Shown in pieces: positions 35,524 through 44,207 of a stretch of DNA of 64,000 bases. This stretch comes from Hyphomicrobium sp. (GTDB lineage Bacteria > Pseudomonadota > Alphaproteobacteria > Rhizobiales > Hyphomicrobiaceae): contig NZ_WBUE01000017.1 in the NCBI RefSeq assembly GCF_009026145.1, positions 1-64,000 on the forward strand. Direction: 5' to 3'. Made by a program: the position numbers and the translations under genes. The number at the start of each line of letters is the position of its first letter. The stretch's first letter is position 1. The notes under the pieces are model-generated. The model made no database searches. It had not been told where the DNA came from and worked only from the letters and a program-made list of their open reading frames with translations.

Positions 35524-36003
35524 TCAAGCGCGGTGGTAAGGGTGGCCGGCGAGGATTGTTGCGGCGCGGTAGAGCTGCTCGATCAGCACGGCGCGCGCGA
35601 GACCATGCGGCAGCGTCATGGCGCCGAGCGACAGCTTGAGCGCGGCGCCCTGCACGGCTGCGGGCCCGTGTCCGTCCGGGCCGCCGATGAGAAATGCCAA
35701 GCCCTTGCAGCCGGAATCGCGTGTTTGCGCAATCCAGCGGGCGAAGGCGTCGCTCGACAGCGCCTTGCCGCCTTCATCGAGCACCACGCGGGCGCCCGCC
35801 GCGGCCGTGGCCTTGAGCAGGCGCGCGGCCTCGTCGGCCTTGCGCGCCGCGGCGGTTTCCGCGCGGCTTTCGCTCAGTTCGGAAATGTCGAGCGGGCCGA
35901 GGCCGAGTGAGCGCCCGGAAGCGTCGAAGCGCTTCTGATAGCGCTCGCAAAGCTCGCGCTCGGCGTCCTTCAAGCGGCCGACGGCGGCAACGATGAGGCG
36001 CAT
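35524..36003 (-). CDS. rlmH: 23S rRNA pseudouridine-1915 N3-methyltransferase
   Basis: SPOUT-class methyltransferase that modifies pseudouridine 1915 in helix 69 of 23S rRNA on assembled 70S ribosomes. The 159-aa protein has the SAM-binding knot loop LAFLIGGPDGHGP, LSLGAMTLPHGLARAVLIEQ and the typical C-terminal end HPYHRA. Last gene of nadD-rsfS-rlmH, the standard alphaproteobacterial order; 69 bases after rsfS. Confidence 0.96.
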   Translation of the reverse strand: MRLIVAAVGRLKDAERELCERYQKRFDASGRSLGLGPLDISELSESRAETAAARKADEAARLLKATAAAGARVVLDEGGKALSSDAFARWIAQTRDSGCKGLAFLIGGPDGHGPAAVQGAALKLSLGAMTLPHGLARAVLIEQLYRAATILAGHPYHRA

Positions 36004-36072
36004 GGCCGCTCCTCCCGCCGGGAGTGCGGGCTCGTTACGTCGCGCCGTCGCGCCGGAGCGCCAGAGGCGGCG

Positions 36073-36486
36073 TCAGTGGGCGGTCGTCGGTTCGCCCGGC
36101 CGGTCCGCCGACCACATCTTCTCGAGGTTATAGAACTCACGCACCTCGTCGCGGAACACGTGGACGATGATGTCGCCGGTGTCGAGCAGAACCCAGTCGC
36201 ACGCTTCCAGGCCCTCGATGCGTACGCGACCGAGGCCCTTTTCCTTGAGCTTGCGTCCGAGCTGCTCGGCGATCGCCCCGACGTGCCGGTCGGACCGGCC
36301 GGTGGCGACCACCATGAAGTCACCGATGGAAGACTTGCCTGCCAGATCGATCGTCACGACGTCCTCGGCCTTGGCCTCATCGAGCCAGCGGACGATTTCT
36401 TCGAGCAGGGCGGCCGGCTTCTGTCGTTGCGACAAAAGTTCGGCGTGAGGCGTGCCTTTGCGGGCACCCTCAAGTGCGGTTCGCAT
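36073..36486 (-). CDS. rsfS: Ribosomal silencing factor
   Basis: RsfS/YbeB/iojap protein (137 aa) that binds L14 and keeps 50S from joining 30S in starvation; also aids 50S maturation. Conserved blocks: AEDVVTIDLAGKSSIGDFMV, ATGRSDRHVGAIAEQL and EACDWVLLDTGDIIVHVF. A ~25-residue N-terminal extension precedes the domain. Lies between nadD and rlmH. The 207-bp gap to nadD holds a GGGCGTG/CACGCCC stem (36650-36672) that may end nadD transcription. Confidence 0.95.
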   Translation of the reverse strand: MRTALEGARKGTPHAELLSQRQKPAALLEEIVRWLDEAKAEDVVTIDLAGKSSIGDFMVVATGRSDRHVGAIAEQLGRKLKEKGLGRVRIEGLEACDWVLLDTGDIIVHVFRDEVREFYNLEKMWSADRPGEPTTAH

Positions 36487-36693
36487 CGTGTGCTGGTTGT
36501 CCCTTCCTCATGCACCCCTTAGGGCCTGCGCCGTGGCGCTTTGCGCATTTTCAACGCCTGCGACGCTCTTCAGCGGGAGGCATCGAGCCAGCCCACCGAA
36601 GCAAAACATAAGGCCTCACCCCGCCCGGCAGCAATAGTTAATGCATGACGGGCGTGTGAAAGCGGCACGCCCGCTTGTAAAAAAGCGTTGTTA

Positions 36694-37338
36694 TTACCGT
36701 GCGTTACGCTCGGTATCGCGGCGCAGGGAGGTCGAGGAGGCCTCCGACAGGCGCGTGCTGAGGAGGGTCCAGGCGGGGGGCGCCATGAGCGGGAGCAAGG
36801 CCGCGCGGCTTTCCGACACCCGGTGACGGGAGAGGCTGGCTGCGGCGGGCGAAGCCAGGGCCGGGAGCCGCCAGCCGGGCCGATCGACGATGGCCATCGG
36901 CACCAGGCGGGCGATCTTGCGCCACTGCTGCCAGCGGTGAAAGCCGGCGAGATTGTCGGCGCCCATCACCCAGACGAAATGTACCCCCGGCAGCCGCCGC
37001 GTGACGTGGCGGAGCGTCTCGTAAGTGTATGCGCTGCCGAGCGCGGCCTCGAAACCCGTCACCTTGATGCGCGGGTCGGTGGCGAACAGGCGGCTCGCCG
37101 CCACGCGCCGCGCCAGCGAAGGCAGGCCCTCGCCGCTCTTCAGCGGATTACCGGGCGTCACGATCCACCACAGCTGGTCGAGCTTGAGCCGGCGCAATGC
37201 CGTGATGGCGCAGGTGGCGTGGCCGGCATGCGGAGGGTTGAAGGTGCCGCCCATCAGGCCGATGCGCTGGCCGGCTAAGGCGAGCGGCACCTCGGTGCGC
37301 AGGTCGGCGGAGCTCGGTCGGGGGGATGGTCGGGACAT
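36694..37338 (-). CDS. nadD: Nicotinate-nucleotide adenylyltransferase
   Basis: Joins nicotinate mononucleotide and ATP to form deamido-NAD in NAD synthesis. The nucleotidyltransferase motif GGTFNPPHAGH and the C-terminal SSTSLRRD (ISSTxxR-like) are present, with WVMGADNLAGFHRW between. ATG at 37338 with AAAGAG before it was chosen; 33 in-frame codons upstream look non-conserved. Length is 214 aa. First of nadD-rsfS-rlmH, and divergent from the serine hydrolase gene across 176 bp. Confidence 0.94.
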   Translation of the reverse strand: MSRPSPRPSSADLRTEVPLALAGQRIGLMGGTFNPPHAGHATCAITALRRLKLDQLWWIVTPGNPLKSGEGLPSLARRVAASRLFATDPRIKVTGFEAALGSAYTYETLRHVTRRLPGVHFVWVMGADNLAGFHRWQQWRKIARLVPMAIVDRPGWRLPALASPAAASLSRHRVSESRAALLPLMAPPAWTLLSTRLSEASSTSLRRDTERNAR

Positions 37339-37514
37339 GGCTCTTTGGCGGACGGCGTTGGCAGCGATTGTAGGCGCGCGGGAGCCCGGCGCGAACCCGG
37401 CAACCGATTGAATCTTCGCGTGGTCCAAATTCGACATGCAACTCCGGTAACGCCCCGGTCATTATTGCTCTGCCATTGCTGGTGCGACCGGCCGCCGCGG
37501 CCAGGAGGCGCGTC

Positions 37515-38516
37515 ATGCGTAGACGGCAGTTTCTGACATTGCTGGCGGGGTCGGCGGCTATCGCGAGCGCTCCCGCATTTGCTGCAGCGGAAAGCCAAGG
37601 CAGCTCGCCGGCCATTCCGCATCTGCTCGACAGCTTCTTGAAGCTGCCCGGCAAGAAGAGCGCGCAAGTCGATATCGACGCGCCGAGCAGCCCGTGGCGC
37701 GTCACCTCCGATCCCGACGCAGAGCTGTTCTGCGGCAGCTGCTTCAAGACGTTCGTGCTCGCGGCGTACCTGCAGGAGGTCGAGGCAGGGCGCCTTAAAG
37801 AGAGCGAGCAGCTCGCCGTCGACGACGCCGTCCGCTCGCCGAGCAGCTCCGTGCTCGAAAATCTCACGGGCACGACGCAGGCGACGAGCGTCCTCGAGGC
37901 GATGATCGCGCACAGCGACAACACGGCGACCGACATCGCTTTGCAGCGCGTCACCCCGGCACGTGTGCGCCAGTTCATCGCCGATGCGGGTCTAACGAAG
38001 GCTCGCATTCCGGATTCGACGCGCCGCTTCTTCTCCTACGTCGCCGGCGCACCGCCGGGCGAGGACCTCGGCTGGAAGGCGATGAAGGCCCTCGTCGATG
38101 ACGACAAGCCCGACACCTCGAAGTATCGACCGGCGCTCAATGACGTCGAGACGATGGCCGTGCCGGCTTCCGAGTTCGTCACCTACTACAAGCGCGCACT
38201 CTCCGGCGGATTCTTCGAAAAGCCAGAGACGCTGACGGAGTTCAAGCGCATCCAGGCGATGGCCGATGCTATCGCGCTCGTCGTCCCCGCCGATACGCCC
38301 GCTTTCATGAAGGGCGGCTCCATCGACTGGAATGGCTTTCATTGCATGGCGATAGCCGGGCAGATGATCGTGCGCGAGACGCCGGTGACATTGGCGCTGC
38401 TCCTCAACTGGACGGATGCCGACGGCGACCAGAAGCAGACGGTCGCCGCCTACAAGGATGCCGTCGCCGACGTTCTGAGCAAGGTTCACAAGCGACTGCT
38501 GGAGGCGCGCTCTTAA
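37515..38516 (+). CDS. Class A beta-lactamase-like serine hydrolase, exported
   Basis: 333-aa protein with the folding motifs of class A enzymes: SCFK (SxxK), SDN in AHSDNTATD, and KGG in FMKGGSID. The glutamate of the omega loop (ExxLN, Glu166) that deacylates beta-lactams is not visible in the expected stretch after SDN, so real beta-lactamase activity is doubtful; a peptidase or esterase role is possible. The N-terminus MRRRQFLTLLAG looks like a Tat-type signal (RRxFL). ATG at 37515 follows AGGAGG. The stop lies 3 bases before the next gene. Confidence 0.85.
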   Translation: MRRRQFLTLLAGSAAIASAPAFAAAESQGSSPAIPHLLDSFLKLPGKKSAQVDIDAPSSPWRVTSDPDAELFCGSCFKTFVLAAYLQEVEAGRLKESEQLAVDDAVRSPSSSVLENLTGTTQATSVLEAMIAHSDNTATDIALQRVTPARVRQFIADAGLTKARIPDSTRRFFSYVAGAPPGEDLGWKAMKALVDDDKPDTSKYRPALNDVETMAVPASEFVTYYKRALSGGFFEKPETLTEFKRIQAMADAIALVVPADTPAFMKGGSIDWNGFHCMAIAGQMIVRETPVTLALLLNWTDADGDQKQTVAAYKDAVADVLSKVHKRLLEARS

Positions 38517-38519
38517 GCC

Positions 38520-39005
38520 ATGCCGAGCGACAATATCCTCGCCTCGATCGTCCTCGCGCTGCTGCTGTTCGCGGCGCCGGCCGGACGCATTGTCGCCGGC
38601 GACGCCGAGGATGCGATCCGCGCCACGCTGCTGCAGTGGACCAAGGATTTCAACGCCGGCCATGCCGACGCCGTCTGCCAGCTCTTCTCGCCCGAGCTAC
38701 GCTACGATTTCCGCGGCTATCCGGAGCGCGACTACGACGACGTGTGCACACGCCTACAGCGCTCGCTGAAGGATGCGAGCAAGCGCTACGCCTATAGCCT
38801 CGATATCCGCGAAATCATCGTCGCCGGCGACCTCGCGGTAGTGCGGCTGGCATGGACGCTGACTGTGACGCTGCCCAATGGGCAGACGGTCATCTCCGTC
38901 GAGCCGGGCATGGACATATTTCGTAAGGCCCCGGACGGCCAATGGAAAATCATCCGCTACATCGCCTACGAGGCGCCCGAGCGTCCGATAAGCAACGGCG
39001 AGTAG
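38520..39005 (+). CDS. Exported SnoaL/NTF2-like protein
   Basis: 161-aa protein with a signal peptide (ILASIVLALLLFAAPAG) followed by a cone-shaped NTF2-like domain of the DUF4440/SnoaL type: AIRATLLQWTKDFNAGHADA, a central strand pair (DLAVVRLAWTLTV) and DGQWKIIRYIAYE at the end. No catalytic residues can be assigned. Directly follows the serine hydrolase gene by 3 bases, so the two are an operon and probably work on the same envelope substrate. Confidence 0.75.
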   Translation: MPSDNILASIVLALLLFAAPAGRIVAGDAEDAIRATLLQWTKDFNAGHADAVCQLFSPELRYDFRGYPERDYDDVCTRLQRSLKDASKRYAYSLDIREIIVAGDLAVVRLAWTLTVTLPNGQTVISVEPGMDIFRKAPDGQWKIIRYIAYEAPERPISNGE

Positions 39006-39073
39006 AACCCGCGAGGCACTGAAGGAGTTGTTGTTGTTGCGTCTGTTAATGGGTCGATCCCAGGAGGAGTCAA

Positions 39074-39616
39074 ATGAACGCTAGATTGAGCATCGTTGCT
39101 GCGCTTGCGATTATGGCCGCCCCGGCCTTCGCGCAGGAGGCGCCCACACCTTCGACGCAGGAAACTGCGCCGAGCACGCAGACAGACCAGATGGCGCCTG
39201 CGACGCCCCCGGCCCCGGAAGCGCCCGCGGCGACCGAGCCGGCACCATCGCCTGCCCCTGCCCCGGCCCCTGACAAGGAAGCGGCTGCACCCGCGCCGTC
39301 CGGCGACGTGGCCGTCGGCGATCTCAAGGAGTCCGAAGATGACAGCAAGATGGTTGGTCCGCTGAATGCTTCGGTCGACAAGGTCGAGGAGATGGATGTC
39401 TACGACGCCAACGGCAAGAAGATCGCCGAGGTCGACTCCGTTCTCGAAGACAAGAATGGCGAGATCAAAGGTGTCGCCATCGAGTACGGCGGCTTCCTCG
39501 GCTTCGGCGAGAAGGGTGCTGTTCTGACGCTCGATCAGGTCAAGCAGAAGGATGGCAACATCGCCATCGAATTGACTGAGGACCAGTTGTCCACGCTGCC
39601 GGCCTGGGACCAGTAA
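39074..39616 (+). CDS. Exported PRC-barrel domain protein
   Basis: 180-aa protein: signal peptide (MNARLSIVAALAIMAAPAFAQ), a ~70-residue Pro/Ala/Thr/Glu linker, and a PRC-barrel domain (VYDANGKKIAEVDSVLEDK, GEIKGVAIEYGGFLGFGEK). PRC barrels bind partners in RNA processing and photosynthetic reaction centres; exported alphaproteobacterial versions are common and of unknown role, often stress related. AGGAGG precedes the ATG. A strong terminator follows. Confidence 0.85.
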   Translation: MNARLSIVAALAIMAAPAFAQEAPTPSTQETAPSTQTDQMAPATPPAPEAPAATEPAPSPAPAPAPDKEAAAPAPSGDVAVGDLKESEDDSKMVGPLNASVDKVEEMDVYDANGKKIAEVDSVLEDKNGEIKGVAIEYGGFLGFGEKGAVLTLDQVKQKDGNIAIELTEDQLSTLPAWDQ

Positions 39617-39637
39617 GCGGTCTGATACAGGATCGTC

Positions 39638-39663
39638 GCGCGCGGCGCCTCGGCGCCGCGCGC
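39638..39663 (+). terminator. Terminator of the PRC-barrel gene
   Basis: GCGCGCGGCGCC and GGCGCCGCGCGC form a perfect 12-bp stem with a 2-base centre, 21 bases after the stop codon. It is followed by AATCTTCG rather than a long T-run, but stem strength makes termination likely. Confidence 0.65.
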
Positions 39664-39728
39664 AATCTTCGCCGTCGCCGTAAGGTACTGTTAGACATAC
39701 GCGCAACTGGTACTTCTTTGAGCAAGCA

Positions 39729-39764
39729 CGCCCATGCGGCATGCATTTGCCGAAGGCATGGGCG
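39729..39764. other. Hairpin in the gap before the GGDEF/EAL gene
   Basis: CGCCCATGC and GCATGGGCG form a 9-bp stem whose 18-base interior can fold again (GGCA/TGCC). It lies in the 308-bp non-coding stretch 39617-39924, 160 bp before the next start codon. Apart from this hairpin and the terminator at 39638-39663, nothing else was seen in that stretch. Confidence 0.45.
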
Positions 39765-39924
39765 AACAATCGGAGCCGCGCGCTGTATTGCAGCGTCACA
39801 AACGGCAAGCGTGCTCAATAACTGAGCGCGGCGTCTACGGAACAATTTTGCCGCACCAAAGTCGCACAAGCTTTTATTAGGCACGCGCAGGCAGCTTTGT
39901 CGCTGAATTGCAGGCGGCGGAGCC

Positions 39925-42117
39925 ATGGCGGAAACCTCGGAAACATGCACGGGCGAAGTGCGCCCTGGTGGTGCGCGTGAGTCAGCGCGACGCCTGTGGC
40001 AGCTCACCGTCGATGGTTGCTCGGCAGCATTCGAAGCCCTGCACAGCAAGGAGCTAGAAAGCGCCCGCGCCGAGGCCGACGCGGCCGCTGCCGACGCCGC
40101 TGCTGCCCACGCGCGGTTGCGCGAGGCGCTTGAAATTCTTCCCCAGGGCATTGTGTTCCTCGACAACGAGGGGCGCTACATCCTGTGGAACCAGAAGTAC
40201 GCCGACATCTACAAGCGCAGCGCCGACCTGTTCAAAGTCGGTATCAAGCTCGAGGACACGCTGCGCATCGGCGTCGCGCGCGGCGACTATCCGGCTGCCA
40301 AAGGGCGCGAGGAGGAGTGGATCAGAGAGCGCCTCGAGCTGCTCTACAAGCCGGGCAAGCAGCATGAGCAGGTTCTCGCCGACGGCCGCTGCATCCTCAT
40401 CGAGGAGCGGCAGACGAGCGACGGCGGTATCATCGGGCTGCGCATGGACATCACCGGCCTCAAGCAGCGCGAGGCGTCGTTCCGCTTGCTGTTCGAGGAC
40501 AATCCCGTGCCTATGTTCGTGCTGCGGCGCGACACGCGAGCATTCCTCGCCGCCAATGCCGCGGCGCTATCGCACTACGGCTTCGCTCGCGAAGAGCTCC
40601 TGGCCATGAGCCTTCACGATTTGCGTGCCGCGCGCGACGAGCCGACCGAGGACGGCGTCGATCCGTCCGAGACCAGCGTCATCACCTCGAAGCACCGCAC
40701 AAGCAATGGACGCACCATCGACGTCGTCGTGTTCTCCCGTCAGCTGGACTACGAGGGCACGCCCGCGCTGCTCATCGCCGTCATCGACATCACCGAGCGC
40801 AGGGAGGCCGAGGCGCGCATTGCGCATATGGCGCATCACGACGCCCTCACCGACCTGCCCAATCGCGTGCTGTTTCGTCAGCATATGGCCGATGCGCTTG
40901 CACAGCGCGCGCGCACGGGCAGCCTCGTCGGCGCGCTGTGCATCGACCTCGACAATTTCAAGCTGGTCAACGATACGCTTGGCCATCCGATCGGCGATAA
41001 GCTGCTGCAGGACGTCGCCGAGCGCATCAAGCGCGTGACGCGCCAGCGCGACACCGCCGCGCGGCTCGGCGGCGACGAGTTCGCGGTGCTGGTTCCGGAG
41101 GTGAAGGCGCCGCAGGAGCTGGCGGTGCTCGCGCAGCGGCTGATCGACGTCGTCAGCGAGCCATATGTTACCGAAGGCCACGTGCTGACGGTTGGTACGA
41201 CCATCGGCATCGCCGTTGCCCCCACCGACGGCGAGGATGCCGATCGACTGCTGCGCAACGCCGACCTCGCCCTCTACCGCGCCAAGGCCGACGGCAAGTC
41301 GACCTTCCGCTTCTTCGAGCCCGAGCTGGACGCGCAGGCGCAGGCGCGCCGCCAGCTGGAGATCGACCTGCGTTGCGCACTCGCTGCCGAGGCGCTGGAG
41401 GTGCACTACCAGCCGCTCGTCGATCTCACCAGCCGCGAGGTTGTCGGGTTCGAGGCGCTGCTGCGCTGGCCGCATGCGACGCGCGGCTTTATCCCGCCTT
41501 CGGAGTTCGTTCCGCTCGCCGAGGAGACGGGCCTCATCACCCCGCTCGGCAATTTTGTGCTGCGGCGCGCCTGCGCCGACGCCAGCGCGTGGCCCGCCCA
41601 CATTAAGCTCGCGGTGAACCTTTCGCCCATGCAGTTTCGCGTCGGCAACGTGTTCACCGCCGTCAGCGAGGCGCTGAAGGCTACGGGTCTGGAGCCCGAA
41701 CGCCTCGATCTCGAGATCACCGAAAGCGTGCTGCTCGATCGTACCGATCAGGTGATCGCGCACCTGCACGCGTTGCGCGCCTTGGGCGTGCGCATCTCGA
41801 TGGATGACTTCGGCACCGGGTACTCTTCGCTCAGCTATCTGCGCGCCTTCCCGTTCGACAAGATCAAGATCGACCGCTCCTTCGTGCGCGATCTGCCGGG
41901 CAACCGACATACTCTGGCGATCGTGCGCGCCATCCTCGGCCTTGCCGCCGGGCTCGACATGAAGGTCGTCGCCGAGGGGATCGAGACGCAAGCCGATCTC
42001 GCCTGCCTGGCTGCCGAAGGCTGCGAGGAGGGGCAAGGCTTCTTCTTCAGCGAGGCGCGGCCGCAGAGCGAGGTCTTGAAGCTGCTGGCCGAGACGCCGC
42101 GCCGGCAGGTCGCCTAG
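39925..42117 (+). CDS. PAS-PAS-GGDEF-EAL c-di-GMP signalling protein
   Basis: 730-aa cytoplasmic protein without membrane spans. Order: a short N-terminal helix with an Ala-rich coiled coil (~40-70), PAS-type domain 1 (~70-180; ALEILPQGIVFLDNEGRYI), PAS domain 2 (~185-295; SFRLLFEDNPVPMFVLRRD), GGDEF (~300-465; intact LGGDEFAVL) and EAL (~470-725; FEALLRW, EITESVLL, DDFGTGYSSLSYL, KIDRSFV, AEGIET). Both catalytic motifs are complete, so it may make and degrade c-di-GMP, with PAS input choosing. A possible target is the PilZ-like glycan synthase at 28-30 kb. Convergent with ada, 3 bases apart. Confidence 0.95.
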   Translation: MAETSETCTGEVRPGGARESARRLWQLTVDGCSAAFEALHSKELESARAEADAAAADAAAAHARLREALEILPQGIVFLDNEGRYILWNQKYADIYKRSADLFKVGIKLEDTLRIGVARGDYPAAKGREEEWIRERLELLYKPGKQHEQVLADGRCILIEERQTSDGGIIGLRMDITGLKQREASFRLLFEDNPVPMFVLRRDTRAFLAANAAALSHYGFAREELLAMSLHDLRAARDEPTEDGVDPSETSVITSKHRTSNGRTIDVVVFSRQLDYEGTPALLIAVIDITERREAEARIAHMAHHDALTDLPNRVLFRQHMADALAQRARTGSLVGALCIDLDNFKLVNDTLGHPIGDKLLQDVAERIKRVTRQRDTAARLGGDEFAVLVPEVKAPQELAVLAQRLIDVVSEPYVTEGHVLTVGTTIGIAVAPTDGEDADRLLRNADLALYRAKADGKSTFRFFEPELDAQAQARRQLEIDLRCALAAEALEVHYQPLVDLTSREVVGFEALLRWPHATRGFIPPSEFVPLAEETGLITPLGNFVLRRACADASAWPAHIKLAVNLSPMQFRVGNVFTAVSEALKATGLEPERLDLEITESVLLDRTDQVIAHLHALRALGVRISMDDFGTGYSSLSYLRAFPFDKIKIDRSFVRDLPGNRHTLAIVRAILGLAAGLDMKVVAEGIETQADLACLAAEGCEEGQGFFFSEARPQSEVLKLLAETPRRQVA

Positions 42118-42120
42118 CTT

Positions 42121-43224
42121 TCAGCGCTTTCGCTTCTCGCGCTCCAGCAGCGCCCGCTTGCGCGCCGTGCCCCACCGGTAGCCCGACAGCGTGCCGTCGC
42201 TGCGCACGGCGCGATGGCAGGGAATGACGACGGCGATCTTGTTGGCGGCGCAGGCGCCGGCCACCGCCCGCACGGCGTCGGGTTGGCCGATGCGCTGGGC
42301 GATCTCCGCATAGCTGGCGGTCTTGCCGACCGGGATAGCGCGCAATGCCATCCACACCCGGTGCTGGAAGGCCGTGCCGCGCACGTCGAGCGGCAGATCG
42401 AGGCGGCCGTGCGGCGCCTCGATATAGTCGACGACCTTCGCAACGAGCGCCGCGAATTGGCGGTCGCCGACGCGCAGTCGCGCCTTGGGAAAGCGGTCTC
42501 GGAGCTCGCGGATAAGAGCATCCTCGTCGTCACCGAGCATGATCGAGCACACGCCCTTGGGGCTGGCTGCGACCATGACCAGGCCGAGCGAGCACGCCGC
42601 TGCGGCATAGCGGATGTCGGTGTTGGCGCCGCCGGCGCGAAATTGACTAGGCTTCATGCCCAGCGATTGGGCGGCCGCCGCGTAGAAGCGGCCGCTCGAG
42701 TTGAATCCGGATGCGTAGATCGCCTCCGTCACCGATTTGTCCCCCTTCAGCACCTCGCGCACGCGCTTGTTGCGCTGCGCGACAGCATAAGCCTTCGGCG
42801 TCACACCGGTGACGGCTTTGAAGACGCGATGAAAGTGATAAGGGCTCATGCCGGCGCCTTGCGCCAGCTCCTCCAGTGTCGGCGATGTCTCGGCCGCTTC
42901 GATCTGCCGGCAGGCGTCAACAACCTTCGCGGCGTTGGCATCCTGTGGCGCGGCCTTCGGCGTGCAACGCTTGCAGGGGCGGAAGCCGGCGGCCTCTGCT
43001 TCGGCGCATGTGGCGTAGAAGCGCACGTTTTTGCGCAACGGCTTGCGCGCCGGGCATGACGGCCGGCAATAGATGCCGGTGCTCACCACGCCAAGCACGA
43101 ATGTGCCGTCAAAGGACTTGTCGCGCGCTAGCACCGCCGCCCAGCGGCGATCATAGGCCGATAGCGCGCGGCTGCGCGTTTTGGAGGCTGCAGGAGGCAT
43201 GGGGCCCATTTTGATGTGTTCCAT
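42121..43224 (-). CDS. ada: Ada: bifunctional regulator and O6-methylguanine-DNA methyltransferase
   Basis: Repairs alkylated DNA and activates the adaptive response. The 367-aa protein has: the zinc-binding N-domain with four cysteines (GIYCRPSCPAR ... RPCKRC; one accepts methyl from phosphotriesters), an AraC-type HTH (LEELAQGAGMSPYHFHRVFK ... AIYASGFNSSGRFY), and the C-terminal transferase with active PCHRAV and the GTAFQHRVWMALRAIP helix. ATG at 43224 was chosen, preceded by GGGG; the frame stays open upstream but only across the neighbouring gene. No alkB or alkA is adjacent. It sits inside the broken proA-nadD interval. Confidence 0.95.
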   Translation of the reverse strand: MEHIKMGPMPPAASKTRSRALSAYDRRWAAVLARDKSFDGTFVLGVVSTGIYCRPSCPARKPLRKNVRFYATCAEAEAAGFRPCKRCTPKAAPQDANAAKVVDACRQIEAAETSPTLEELAQGAGMSPYHFHRVFKAVTGVTPKAYAVAQRNKRVREVLKGDKSVTEAIYASGFNSSGRFYAAAAQSLGMKPSQFRAGGANTDIRYAAAACSLGLVMVAASPKGVCSIMLGDDEDALIRELRDRFPKARLRVGDRQFAALVAKVVDYIEAPHGRLDLPLDVRGTAFQHRVWMALRAIPVGKTASYAEIAQRIGQPDAVRAVAGACAANKIAVVIPCHRAVRSDGTLSGYRWGTARKRALLEREKRKR

Positions 43225-43298
43225 GCCCCAAACATAGGGTACCTGCCCGGTCCGCACACTCCGATCCTTGCGCTCGAATTCGCGCCGGGGTCCGTCCG

Positions 43299-43847
43299 CT
43301 ACTGAGTAGCTGGTGCGGCGCCCTGCTCGGCGACGGTCTTCAGGTTCGCGAGGCCCTTCTCCATCTCGCCGCCGAGCATCTTCTTGCCGTTGAACACGAT
43401 GCACATCGCCTTCATCAGGAAGTTCTGCTTCCCGCCCATGCTCCAGGTGACGACGGTCTGGTTGCCCTCGGGCTTGAACTCGAACTTCGAGCTGCTCGTG
43501 TTCTCGAACGGCTTGGTCATGGCGACACTGATATCGACCAATTCTGCCGGGCGGCTGTCGACAATGGTCATGCGGCCTTCGCCGATCTCGTCGTTGCCGG
43601 ACCAGGTGAATGCCGCGTCCTTGCCCGCGGCCGGCCCCTCGAATCCGACCTTGACGTTGGGATCGATCTTCGCCCATGGAGACCAGGCGTCCCATTTGTG
43701 CAGGTCGTTGACCTGGGCGAACACCTGATCCGCCGGCGCGGCGATGGTCGCCTGCCGCTGGATAAGCAGCTCATCCGGCTGCATCGCGACGTAGCCGGCG
43801 AAGGCGGCAATGAGCACGACGATGACCGCCAGAATCTTCTTGAGCAT
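43299..43847 (-). CDS. SRPBCC (START-like) domain protein, membrane anchored
   Basis: 182-aa protein with an N-terminal span (MLKKILAVIVVLIAAFAGYV) and a polyketide-cyclase-type SRPBCC fold: IAAPADQVFAQVNDLHKWDAWSPW is the typical opening, later FTWSGNDEIGEGRM, and the C-terminal helix KKMLGGEMEKGLANLKTVAE. Such proteins bind hydrophobic ligands. ATG at 43847 follows AGGGAG; the longer frame extends 74 residues upstream. Located upstream of ada on the same strand with a 74-bp gap. Confidence 0.85.
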   Translation of the reverse strand: MLKKILAVIVVLIAAFAGYVAMQPDELLIQRQATIAAPADQVFAQVNDLHKWDAWSPWAKIDPNVKVGFEGPAAGKDAAFTWSGNDEIGEGRMTIVDSRPAELVDISVAMTKPFENTSSSKFEFKPEGNQTVVTWSMGGKQNFLMKAMCIVFNGKKMLGGEMEKGLANLKTVAEQGAAPATQ

Positions 43848-43963
43848 GGCTTCGCTCCCTTGGTGCGCATTTTCTGGAAAGGCGCCACGGCAATCAGGCA
43901 ATATCGCGGCGCATCTCAGCTGATGCCGACCTACAGTCCGATTGTGACAGGGAAATTGTCCCG

Positions 43964-44185
43964 CTAGCGGGCGATGCGGCGCGCCTCGGCGCGGTCCCAG
44001 GCGTTCTGCTCGGCCGGAGTGCACCACGGATTGCCGTAGTAGCCGAAGCGGCCGTTGAGGCGCGTGCAATCCTTGAGCGGCGGGGGCGAGGCGCGCCAGG
44101 CCTTATGGCGGCCTGCGTCGGCCGGCGGGGCGAGCCCGCTCGTCACGGCGAGGAGGAGGGCGATACAAGCCAGCGAACGCAGCAT
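43964..44185 (-). CDS. Small exported protein of unknown function
   Basis: 73-aa protein with a signal peptide (MLRSLACIALLLAVTSGLAPPADA) and a 48-residue basic mature part containing two Cys (DCTRLNG ... NPWCTPAEQ), which could form one disulfide. 22 bases after the proA stop on the same strand. No family recognised; length and signal peptide suggest it is real. Confidence 0.65.
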   Translation of the reverse strand: MLRSLACIALLLAVTSGLAPPADAGRHKAWRASPPPLKDCTRLNGRFGYYGNPWCTPAEQNAWDRAEARRIAR

Positions 44186-44207
44186 CCGACTACCTCGACT
44201 TTGGAGC

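Noticed and set aside
37515..38516. Antibiotic-resistance beta-lactamase
   Set aside because: No omega-loop glutamate motif is visible and the gene sits in an envelope-protein context, so a resistance call is not supported.
43225..43695. Extension of ada by 157 codons upstream
   Set aside because: The zinc domain of Ada starts right after 43224 and the extension overlaps the SRPBCC gene in another frame.
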